This document shows positions 1-5,766 of a stretch of 7,330 nucleotides of DNA, in pieces. Under the pieces are notes generated by a model. It did no database searches. It saw only the letters and a list, made by a program, of their open reading frames with translations, and had not been told where the DNA came from. The stretch spans positions 1-7,330 of the forward strand of contig JAICHS010000109.1 of the NCBI GenBank assembly GCA_025924775.1. Direction: 5' to 3'. This DNA is from Rhodanobacteraceae bacterium (GTDB lineage: Bacteria; Pseudomonadota; Gammaproteobacteria; Xanthomonadales; Rhodanobacteraceae). The position numbers and the translations under genes are program-made. Within the stretch, counting starts at the first letter, position 1, and every line of letters begins with the position of its first letter.

Positions 1-1078
1 CGGCTTCTGGCTGGGCCGCAAAGCCCACCACGCCGTTGTCGGTGCCGGTGCGCAGGACCCGCGTCGGCTTCGGCATTTCGACCAGTTCCGGCTTGGCCAT
101 TGTCCGCGGCAGCGCCTTGGCGGCACGGTTGAGGCCGGTCGCGACCACCGTGACGCGCACGTCGTCGGACAGGTCCGGATCGAGCGCGGTGCCCAGCACC
201 ACGGTCGCATCCTCGCTGGCGAAGTCGTGCACCACGCGGCCGATCTCGTCGAACTCCCGCATTGTCAGGTTCGGTCCGGCCGTGACGTTGACCAGGATGC
301 CGCAGGCGCCCGACAGATCCACGTTTTCCAGCAGCGGGTTGTTGATGGCCGCCTCGGCCGCCGCCTGCGCGCGGTCATCGCCGCGGGCGGTGCCGGTGCC
401 CATCATGGCCATGCCCATTTCGCTCATCACGGTCCGCACGTCGGCAAAGTCGACGTTGATCAGGCCCGGCCGGGTGATCAGGTCGGCGATGCCCTGCACG
501 GCGCCCTGCAGCACGTCGTTGGCCGCCTTGAACGCGTTCAGCAGGGTCACTTCACGACCCAGCACGGTCAACAGCTTCTCGTTCGGCACCGTGATCAACG
601 AGTCCACCGACTGCTGCAGATCCTCGATGCCCTTGAGTGCCACCTGCATGCGCCGGCGCCCCTCGAACGGGAACGGCTTGGTCACCACCGCGACCGTCAG
701 GATGCCCTTTTCCTTGGCCAGCTGCGCCACCACCGGCGCCGCGCCGGTCCCGGTGCCACCGCCCATGCCGCAGGTGATGAACACCATGTCGGCGCCGTCC
801 AGTACTTCGACGATCCGGTCGCGATCCTCGAGCGCGGCCTGGCGGCCGATCTCGGGATTGGCACCGGCGCCGAGACCCTTGGTCACCGTTTCGCCAAGCT
901 GCAGCGTGGTGCGTGCGCCGGAGCTCTTCAGCGCCTGCGCGTCGGTATTGGCGCAGACGAACTCCACGCCGTCGATGGCTGAATTGACCATGTGGCTGAC
1001 GGCGTTGCCACCACCACCGCCGACACCGATCACCTTGATTACCGCATTGGGTGCGAGTTGCTCTACCAGTTCAAACAT
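1..1078 (-). CDS. ftsZ: Cell division protein FtsZ, tubulin-like GTPase (3' end outside window)
   Basis: FtsZ polymerises with GTP at mid-cell to form the Z ring that recruits the division machinery. Translating the minus strand from the ATG at 1078 gives 359 residues with no stop before the window edge, beginning MFELVEQLAPNAVIKVIGVG. The glycine-rich nucleotide loop is at residues 18-25. The tubulin signature GGGTGTGA is at about 106-113. The synergy (T7) loop NVDFADVR is at 208-215, with the catalytic aspartates D210 and D213. A conserved stretch with NNPLLENVDLSGA follows at about 246-258. The globular core is complete to about residue 322. The linker has begun and the C-terminal FtsA/ZipA-binding peptide lies outside the window. 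The start is fixed by a GGAGG seven bases upstream. A cysteine (C103) precedes the signature loop where E. coli has Ala. It is the only gene here with a real 5' gap (189 bp after ftsA), so it may have separate control. Identity is certain; 5'-complete, 3'-partial. Confidence 0.98.
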   Translation of the reverse strand, partial: MFELVEQLAPNAVIKVIGVGGGGGNAVSHMVNSAIDGVEFVCANTDAQALKSSGARTTLQLGETVTKGLGAGANPEIGRQAALEDRDRIVEVLDGADMVFITCGMGGGTGTGAAPVVAQLAKEKGILTVAVVTKPFPFEGRRRMQVALKGIEDLQQSVDSLITVPNEKLLTVLGREVTLLNAFKAANDVLQGAVQGIADLITRPGLINVDFADVRTVMSEMGMAMMGTGTARGDDRAQAAAEAAINNPLLENVDLSGACGILVNVTAGPNLTMREFDEIGRVVHDFASEDATVVLGTALDPDLSDDVRVTVVATGLNRAAKALPRTMAKPELVEMPKPTRVLRTGTDNGVVGFAAQPEA

Positions 1079-1084
1079 TGCCCG

Positions 1085-1090
1085 TCCTCC
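1085..1090 (-). promoter_or_regulatory. ftsZ ribosome binding site
   Basis: Minus-strand GGAGGA, with seven bases between GGAGG and the ATG at 1078. It is a near-ideal Shine-Dalgarno site and fixes the ftsZ start. It lies in the least structured and most AT-rich part of the ftsA-ftsZ gap. Three upstream ATGs (1092, 1107, 1121) are out of frame with ftsZ. Confidence 0.85.
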
Positions 1091-1172
1091 ATGCTGCTGA
1101 AAGTCATGCCGCTATTGTCATGCTGCCGTTGAGTCGCCCGCCGTTTCGGCAAGCCACCCCTTGCGGGGCGTT

Positions 1173-1190
1173 GCGGCACCGCGGTGCCGC
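1173..1190. repeat. Perfect 18-bp palindrome in the ftsZ leader
   Basis: GCGGCACCGCGGTGCCGC equals its own reverse complement. As RNA it can fold into a 7-bp stem with a 4-base loop; as DNA it could be a dyad operator for a dimeric protein. It lies 95 bp upstream of the ftsZ start. The role is unknown. Confidence 0.6.
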
Positions 1191-1232
1191 GCCGGTTGCA
1201 TCTCGTCCCGAGGTGCATCCCGGATCCATCGC

Positions 1233-1265
1233 GTCCGGACAGGCCTCGGAAGGCCTGCCCCGGAC
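1233..1265 (-). repeat. Long GC-rich hairpin immediately after ftsA
   Basis: The inner stem is CAGGCCT/AGGCCTG (1240-1246 with 1251-1257) around a 4-base loop. After a 1x2 internal bulge, an outer stem GTCCGG/CCGGAC (1233-1238 with 1260-1265) extends it to 13 base pairs in all. In the transcript sense the loop is UCCG, which fits the UNCG class of stable tetraloops. It begins two bases after the ftsA stop codon. No U-tract follows it, so it is not a canonical intrinsic terminator. It may act as a 3' stabiliser, a partial attenuator or a processing site between the ftsA and ftsZ messages. Confidence 0.65.
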
Positions 1266-1267
1266 AT

Positions 1268-2506
1268 TCAGAAATTCCTGTGCAGCCAACCTTTCATCTT
1301 GCCGATCGCGCCGGCGACGCTGTCGCCCATCGCGCCGCCGATCACGCGATTTCCGCCCGGCGCGCGCGAACCATGCAGCAGCAAGCCGACGCCGGCGGCA
1401 TTGGCGGGCGTGGCGATCACCTCGGTCGCGCCGGTGACGTACAGCGGCGAGCCCATCCGCACGATCTTGTGGAACACTTCTTCGGCCAGGTACTGCGCGC
1501 CCTCGATGCGCGCCGCGCCGCCGGTCAGCACCACGCCAGCCGCCAGCATGTTCTCGAAGCCCGAGCGGCGCATTTCGTCCTGCGCCATCTCGAAGATTTC
1601 CTCGTAGCGCGCCTGGATCGATTGCGCCAGCGCCTGCCGCTGCAGCCGCCGCGGCGGACGCTCGCCCACGCTGGGCACCTGGATGGTTTCCTCGCCGCGC
1701 GCCAGCTGCGCCAGTGCGCAGCCGTACTTCACCTTGATCTCTTCCGCACTGGCGGTGGGCGTCTGCACGTACTGGGAAATGTCGGAGGTGACCTGGTCGC
1801 CCCCGACCGGCAACGATTTGGTGTGGCGGATCGAGCCGTGGGTATAGATGGCAATGTCGGTGGTGCCGGCGCCCAGGTCGATCACGCACACGCCCAGTTC
1901 GCGTTCGTCGTCGGTCAGTACCGCCTTGGCCGATGCCACCGCCGAGGGCACCAGGTCGTCCACCGCCAAGCCGCAACGCTGGATGCACTTGGTGATGTTC
2001 TGCACCGCCGAGGCCGCCCCCGTCACCAGGTGCACCCCAGCCTCCAGCCGCACGCCGCTCATGCCGACCGGATGGCGGATGCCGTCCTGGCCGTCGATGC
2101 GGTACTCCTGCGGCTCCTTGTAGAGCACCTTGCGGTCGGCCGGAATCGCGACCGCGCTCGCCGATTCAAGCACCTGGTCAAGGTCGCCGGCCGCGACCTC
2201 GCGGTCGCGGATCGCGGCGGTGCCGCGCGAGTTGTGGGTTTCCAAGTGGCTGCCCGAGATCGAGGCACACACCGAGCGGATGTCGCAGCCGGCCATCTGC
2301 CCGGCCTCTTCGACCGCCCGCTGGATGGAGGTGACGTTGGATTCGATTTCGACCACCACGCCTTTCTTCATCCCGCGCGAGGCGTGGCTGCCGAAGCCGA
2401 TCACTTCGATCGGTTCGCCCGGCACGTACTCGCCGACGATCGCCATCACCTTGGAGGTGCCGATGTCGAGGCCGACGACGAGGTTCTTGTCACTCTTGCG
2501 GTTCAT
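1268..2506 (-). CDS. ftsA: Cell division protein FtsA, actin-like membrane anchor of FtsZ
   Basis: FtsA binds ATP, tethers FtsZ filaments to the inner membrane and helps recruit later division proteins. It has 412 residues from the ATG at 2506 (MNRKSDKNLVVGLDIGTSKV). The phosphate-1 loop GLDIGTSK is at 12-19. The FtsA-specific 1C/SHS2 region follows at about 84-165, the phosphate-2 loop DLGAGTTDIAI at 210-220, and the adenosine motif GVVLTGGAARIEG at 324-336. A C-terminal amphipathic membrane-targeting helix (GKMKGWLHRNF, 402-412) follows a flexible linker. The length is normal. The MNRK start matches my memory of xanthomonad FtsA and lies 4 bp after the ftsQ stop, but has no clear ribosome binding site. 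An in-frame ATG at 2533, inside ftsQ, would add 9 residues (MLLTETFRP). Translation is probably coupled to ftsQ. The larger frame open up to 2641 is just the shadow of ftsQ. Confidence 0.97.
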   Translation of the reverse strand: MNRKSDKNLVVGLDIGTSKVMAIVGEYVPGEPIEVIGFGSHASRGMKKGVVVEIESNVTSIQRAVEEAGQMAGCDIRSVCASISGSHLETHNSRGTAAIRDREVAAGDLDQVLESASAVAIPADRKVLYKEPQEYRIDGQDGIRHPVGMSGVRLEAGVHLVTGAASAVQNITKCIQRCGLAVDDLVPSAVASAKAVLTDDERELGVCVIDLGAGTTDIAIYTHGSIRHTKSLPVGGDQVTSDISQYVQTPTASAEEIKVKYGCALAQLARGEETIQVPSVGERPPRRLQRQALAQSIQARYEEIFEMAQDEMRRSGFENMLAAGVVLTGGAARIEGAQYLAEEVFHKIVRMGSPLYVTGATEVIATPANAAGVGLLLHGSRAPGGNRVIGGAMGDSVAGAIGKMKGWLHRNF

Positions 2507-2510
2507 GGGT

Positions 2511-3281
2511 CTAAACGTTTCCGTCAGCAGCATGGGGGTCACCGTTTGCAGGTTTCGCGGGAAGGTCGGAGGCGGGCGCGGGGTCGGGCCAGCGCACCGC
2601 AAAGCCGTTGCTGTAGCGCAGGTCGGCGTACACGAAGCCATCGCCGCGGCCGCGCATCAGCACCGGCAGCGCCGCAACGAAGCGCGCCAGGCGCTGGTCG
2701 GGCTGCTGGTCGCCCACCGTCACCGTGCCGGCATTGGAAAGTGCCAGGGTCCAGCTGCCGCGCGCGGACAGGTCCACCCGCGCCACCTGCAGGCTGTAGG
2801 GGGCGAAGTCGACCTGCGCGGTGCGATAGAACGCCAACACGTCGGCCACCCGGTCGTCAGGCGCGTTGAATTGCGGCAGCCCGTTGACCACGCCCGCGTC
2901 CGCCACCTTGAAGATGCGTCCGTCGCGGCCCAGCAGCGCGCCGTTGCCCCAGCGCGCGATGGGGTCGATTTCCGTGATGGTGATGTCCAGCGCGTCCGGC
3001 CAGTGCTTGCTCACCACGACCCGGGCCACCCACGGCAGCGCCGCGATCCCGTCGCGCACCTTGTCGAGGTCGATCGCGAAGAACCCGGCGCCCAGCGCCG
3101 GCGCCACCGCGGTGCGCACCTGCGCCGCACTGACGTGGCGGAAGCTCGCGTGCACCTGCAGCTCGCGCACCGGCCAGCGGTCGGAGGCGAACCAGCCCTG
3201 CAACACGCCCACCACCGGCAACGCGACCAGCGTGATCGCGATGATCCAGGCGCCCAGGCGCAGGGCGGTGGCGCCTTTCAC
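2511..3281 (-). CDS. ftsQ: Cell division protein FtsQ, bitopic POTRA-domain protein
   Basis: FtsQ is the inner-membrane scaffold that binds FtsB/FtsL and connects the early cytoplasmic ring to the periplasmic septum-synthesis complex. It has 256 residues. There is a very short cytoplasmic N-terminus, one membrane helix at about 12-30 (rich in Ile/Leu/Val), and a POTRA domain at about 37-110 (PVRELQVHASFRHVSAAQV through ITITEIDPIARW). The beta domain ends in VYADLRYSNGFAVRW (217-231), which corresponds to the strand used for FtsB binding. The last 25 residues are Pro/Ala-rich and likely disordered. The start is GTG, placed by a GGAGG six bases upstream and by the GTGA overlap with the ddlB stop. 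That site lies inside the last ddlB codons, just beyond the inserted element. The gene ends in TAG, 4 bp before ftsA. Confidence 0.96.
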   Translation of the reverse strand: MKGATALRLGAWIIAITLVALPVVGVLQGWFASDRWPVRELQVHASFRHVSAAQVRTAVAPALGAGFFAIDLDKVRDGIAALPWVARVVVSKHWPDALDITITEIDPIARWGNGALLGRDGRIFKVADAGVVNGLPQFNAPDDRVADVLAFYRTAQVDFAPYSLQVARVDLSARGSWTLALSNAGTVTVGDQQPDQRLARFVAALPVLMRGRGDGFVYADLRYSNGFAVRWPDPAPASDLPAKPANGDPHAADGNV

Positions 3282-4330
3282 GCTGCACCTCCCTGGTCCG
3301 AAGAGCGGGAACCGGGAACCGGGAACCGGGAAGAAGAACCAGCGCCCGCCACGCCCTGTTCCCTGTTCCCTGTTTCCCGCTCCTGGTCAAAGCTCGTCTC
3401 CAGCACCCGCCAGCACAGTTCCGCATAGTCGATGCCCGCGGCCGCGGCCGCCTTCGGCACCAGCGAATGCGAGGTCATGCCGGGTGCGGTGTTGACCTCC
3501 AGCAGCCAATTGCGGCCATCGCGGTCGCGCATCACGTCGACCCGCCCCCAGCCGGAGCAGCCCAGCGCCACGAACGCCTGCAGCGCCAGCGCGCGCAGGT
3601 TGGCCTCGGCCGCGCCCGCAAGCCCGGGACAGATGTACTGGGTGTCCTCGGCGACGTACTTGGCGTTGTAGTCGTAGTACGCGCCCTTGGGCACGATCTT
3701 GATGCTGGGCAGCACTTCTCCCTTCAGGATCGAAACCGTGAACTCCTCGCCCTGGATCAGGGTTTCCATCAACAGGTCGCCGGGATAGCGCTCGGCCAGT
3801 GCCACCGCGGCGTCCAAGTCCGCCTCGTCGAACACCCGCGACACGCCCACGCTGGAGCCTTCCGACGCCGGCTTGACGATCAACGGCAACCCGACCATGT
3901 GGGCCGCTGCGTGCACGTCGGCCCCGCGCGGCAGCGGCAGGAATTTGGGCGTCGGCAGCCCCAGCGAGCCCCACACCCACTTGCTGCGCACCTTGTCCAT
4001 CGACAGCGCCGAACCCAGCACGCCGGAGCCGGTGCAAGGCACGTGCAAGGCTTCCAGCGCGCCCTGCAGCACGCCGTCCTCGCCACCGCCATGCTGGCCG
4101 TGCAAGATGTTGAACACGCGCGCAAACTGGCCGCCGCGCACGGCCTCGAGCAGCGCCGGGATGCCGTCAACCGCGTGCGCGTCCACGCCGCGGCCCTGGA
4201 GCGCATCCAGCACGCCCTTGCCAGACATCAGCGACACCTCGCGCTCGGACGAGCTGCCGCCCATCACCACCGCCACGCGACCGAAGTCGTGCGGATCAGT
4301 GACGCGTCGCATCACGGCTTGCGTGTTCAT
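3278..4330 (-). CDS. ddlB: D-alanine--D-alanine ligase, with an element-derived C-terminal extension
   Basis: DdlB is a cytoplasmic ATP-grasp enzyme joining two D-Ala molecules to make the dipeptide that MurF adds to the peptidoglycan precursor. It has 350 residues. The N-terminal substrate motif GGSSSEREVS is at 24-33, and LHGQHGGGEDG at 76-86. SALSMDKVRSK is at 108-117, and the ATP-grasp lysine and loop KPASEGSSVGV at 153-163. The YYDYNAKY loop at 218-225 is typical of D-Ala rather than D-lactate specificity. The metal/substrate motif LEVNTAPGMTSHSLVP is at 277-292. Family homology ends near LCWRVLETSFDQ (305-316), the usual end of a roughly 306-320-residue Ddl. Residues 317-346 are encoded by the inserted repeat element, and removing them would give a normal 320-residue protein. 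The start has a GGAGG seven bases upstream and an ATGA overlap with murC. The tail probably does not disturb the active site (inference). Confidence 0.96.
   Translation of the reverse strand: MNTQAVMRRVTDPHDFGRVAVVMGGSSSEREVSLMSGKGVLDALQGRGVDAHAVDGIPALLEAVRGGQFARVFNILHGQHGGGEDGVLQGALEALHVPCTGSGVLGSALSMDKVRSKWVWGSLGLPTPKFLPLPRGADVHAAAHMVGLPLIVKPASEGSSVGVSRVFDEADLDAAVALAERYPGDLLMETLIQGEEFTVSILKGEVLPSIKIVPKGAYYDYNAKYVAEDTQYICPGLAGAAEANLRALALQAFVALGCSGWGRVDVMRDRDGRNWLLEVNTAPGMTSHSLVPKAAAAAGIDYAELCWRVLETSFDQERETGNREQGVAGAGSSSRFPVPGSRSSDQGGAA
3288..3292 (-). promoter_or_regulatory. ftsQ ribosome binding site
   Basis: GGAGG on the minus strand, six bases before the GTG at 3281. It decides this non-ATG start. 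It sits within the final ddlB codons and next to one copy of the 7-bp direct repeat flanking the inserted element, so the insertion stopped just short of it. Confidence 0.85.
3292..3388. mobile_element. Putative small insertion (MITE/REP-like) with 7-bp target duplication inside ddlB
   Basis: CCTGGTC occurs at 3292-3298 and again at 3382-3388, exactly 90 bp apart. Between the copies lie 83 bp dominated by heptamer repeats in inverted orientation. The pattern fits a short non-autonomous element that duplicated 7 bp on insertion. One repeat plus the core is 90 bp, or 30 codons, so ddlB stays in frame and its TGA still overlaps the ftsQ GTG. Removing one unit rejoins ...ETSF-DQGGAA-stop. Similar GGGAAYC-type arrays are, from memory, common between genes in Xanthomonadaceae genomes. 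No transposase is present. A chance 7-bp repeat cannot be ruled out. Confidence 0.6.
3303..3382. repeat. Inverted heptamer array forming an 80-bp hairpin
   Basis: The left arm has GAGCGGGAA at 3303-3311, the start of three tandem GGGAACC units (3307-3327) plus GGGAA. The right arm has three CCCTGTT-type units (3354-3375) ending in TTCCCGCTC (3374-3382), the exact complement of the left outer 9 bp. Inside that, the arms pair with about one mismatch per 7 bp and one extra base on the right. The loop is about 23 bases (3331-3353). As RNA this makes a long imperfect hairpin in the ddlB message, just before the ftsQ start. Confidence 0.8.
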
Positions 4331-5766
4331 GCGGCAGCCTCCGTCTTGAGATCACCACGCCGGGCCAGTTCCGCGGCGGCCGCGCCGATGTCGCCGGCGC
4401 CCAGCAGCAGCACCAGGTCGCCGTCGCGCAACAACGCCGGCAAGGTGGCGCCCAGTTCACGCGGGTGCTCGATGAACACCGGATCAACCTTGCCGCGCGC
4501 GCGCACCGCACGCGCCAACGCGCGTCCGTCGGCGCCGGCGATCGGGGCCTCGCCGGCCGGGTACACATCGGTCAGCACCAGCACGTCGGCCTCGCTCAGC
4601 ACCCCGGCGAAATCGTCCAGCAGATCGCGGGTGCGGGTATAGCGATGCGGCTGGAAGGCGATCACCAGGCGCCGGCCCGGCCAGCCGTCGCGCGCGGCCT
4701 GCATCACCGCGGCCAACTCGCGCGGGTGGTGGCCGTAGTCGTCCACCAGCATCACCTTGCCGTGGTCGATCGGGAACTCGCCGTTGATGTGGAAGCGCCG
4801 GCCCACGCCCTGGAATTGCTCCAGCGCGCGTGCGATTGCGTAGGGTTCGATGCCGAGGTGCCAGCCGATCGTGGCCGCGGCCAGCGCGTTCAGCACGTTG
4901 TGGCGCCCCGGCAGGTTCAGGGTGATGGGCAGGGTCGGCTGGCCCGGCAGCAACAGGTCGAAGTGCGTGCGCGCGCCCTCGGCACGGACGTTGGCGCCAC
5001 GCACATCGGCGGCGCGTTCGATCGCGTAGGTCAGGGTCGAGCGCGCGGTGCGCTGCGCCAGCTCGGCCACTTCCGGGTTGTCCACGCACAGCACCGCGAG
5101 GCCGTAGAACGGCAGCCGGTGCAGGAAGTCCGCGAAAGCCTGTTTCAGCTCCGCGAAGTCTTCGTGATAATGGTCAAGGTGGTCCGCGTCGATGTTGGTG
5201 ATGACCGCGATCACCGGCGACAGCTTCAGGAACGAACCATCGGATTCGTCCGCTTCGGCCACCAGGTAGGCGCCCGCCCCCAGCCGCGCATTGGCGCCGG
5301 CCGACAGCAGCTGGCCGCCGATCACGAAGGTTGGATCGTAGCCGGCCTCGGCCAGTACGCTGGCGGTGAGGCTGGTGGTGGTGGTCTTGCCGTGCGAGCC
5401 CGCGACCGCGATGCCGCGCCGGAAGCGCATCAATTCACCCAGCATCTCGGCGCGCGGCACGATCGGGATGCGGCGCGCTTCGGCCGCCTTGAGCTCGGGG
5501 TTGTCGGATTTGATCGCGCTGGACACCACCACCGCGTCCACGCTGGCGACGTGCGCTGCGTCGTGGCCGATGGCGACATCCACGCCCATGCCGGCCAGCC
5601 GCTCGGTGACCGGCGACGCCACGCGATCGGAACCCGACACGTCGTAGCCCAGCGTGTGCAGCACCTCGGCGATGCCGCTCATGCCCGCGCCGCCGATGCC
5701 GATGAAGTGCACCCGGCGGAAGCCCTGCATGATGTCGCCGTGCGGCGGCAGGCGATGCGGCGTCAT
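4327..5766 (-). CDS. murC: UDP-N-acetylmuramate--L-alanine ligase MurC
   Basis: MurC is the first of the cytoplasmic Mur ligases and couples ATP hydrolysis to adding L-Ala to UDP-MurNAc. It has 479 residues from the ATG at 5766. The N-terminal UDP-binding loop GIGGAGMSG is at 23-31, and the P-loop GSHGKTTTT at 123-131. The central-domain segment VAEADESDGSFL is at 169-180, and the metal-binding NIDADHLDHY at 191-200. The GRRF motif is at 322-325, DDYGHHPRE at 342-350, FQPHRYTRT at 371-379, and the C-terminal LLLGAGDIG at 453-461. The length is normal for the family. The reading frame is open further upstream, with a TTG at 5784, but the codons from there simply encode the ribosome binding site (PGGG). 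The ATG that overlaps the murG stop as ATGA is therefore the start. The stop overlaps ddlB the same way. Confidence 0.97.
   Translation of the reverse strand: MTPHRLPPHGDIMQGFRRVHFIGIGGAGMSGIAEVLHTLGYDVSGSDRVASPVTERLAGMGVDVAIGHDAAHVASVDAVVVSSAIKSDNPELKAAEARRIPIVPRAEMLGELMRFRRGIAVAGSHGKTTTTSLTASVLAEAGYDPTFVIGGQLLSAGANARLGAGAYLVAEADESDGSFLKLSPVIAVITNIDADHLDHYHEDFAELKQAFADFLHRLPFYGLAVLCVDNPEVAELAQRTARSTLTYAIERAADVRGANVRAEGARTHFDLLLPGQPTLPITLNLPGRHNVLNALAAATIGWHLGIEPYAIARALEQFQGVGRRFHINGEFPIDHGKVMLVDDYGHHPRELAAVMQAARDGWPGRRLVIAFQPHRYTRTRDLLDDFAGVLSEADVLVLTDVYPAGEAPIAGADGRALARAVRARGKVDPVFIEHPRELGATLPALLRDGDLVLLLGAGDIGAAAAELARRGDLKTEAAA
4338..4342 (-). promoter_or_regulatory. ddlB ribosome binding site
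   Basis: GGAGG on the minus strand, seven bases upstream of the ATG at 4330, inside the last codons of murC. It supports the 4330 start over the internal ATG that encodes Met7. Confidence 0.8.

Larger units (their letters stand above)
1079..1267 (-). other. ftsA-ftsZ intergenic leader, highly structured
   Basis: This 189-bp gap between the ftsA stop and the ftsZ start is the only sizeable non-coding stretch in the window. Read as RNA from the minus strand it holds, in order: a strong hairpin (1265-1233), a small CTCG stem (1212-1202), a perfect palindrome (1190-1173) and a CCCC/GGGG stem (1168-1157). A less structured stretch then runs down to the ftsZ ribosome binding site. No good sigma70 promoter is evident: a possible -10 (GACAAT, about 1123-1118) has no convincing -35 at 16-18 bases. 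No tRNA or recognisable small RNA was seen. The layout suggests mRNA-level control, such as processing, stability or attenuation, but that is inference. Confidence 0.6.

Noticed and set aside
36..1100. 354-residue + strand open frame opposite ftsZ
   Set aside because: The minus strand is an uninterrupted FtsZ with all its motifs; the + frame is Ser/Arg/Pro-rich and has no signature.
1118..1155. Sigma70-type promoter for ftsZ (TTGCCG and GACAAT)
   Set aside because: The two boxes are about 26 bases apart, too far, and no better -35 lies 16-18 bases upstream of GACAAT.
1233..1265. Hairpin after ftsA as an intrinsic terminator
   Set aside because: No run of U follows the stem in the transcript direction, so it is kept only as an RNA structure.
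1104..1988. 294-residue minus-strand frame overlapping ftsA and the ftsZ leader
   Set aside because: It is an out-of-frame Gly/Arg-rich shadow of ftsA that happens to run into the gap.
2513..2520. AAACGTTT palindrome at the ftsQ/ftsA junction
   Set aside because: It is only 8 bp and is explained by the last ftsQ codons (Asn-Val-stop). Too short to claim a site.
1184..2869. 561-residue open frame on the + strand opposite ftsA and ftsQ
   Set aside because: It is rich in Arg/His/Ala with no recognisable domain and no ribosome binding site. It is the usual antisense artefact of GC-rich coding DNA, and the minus strand clearly encodes FtsA and FtsQ.
3292..3388. CRISPR-like array
   Set aside because: The repeats are 7-bp tandem units with no spacers and an inverted arrangement; there are no cas genes.
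3467..4642. 391-residue + strand open frame opposite ddlB
   Set aside because: It is a shadow of ddlB and murC, with no motifs and a composition typical of antisense frames.
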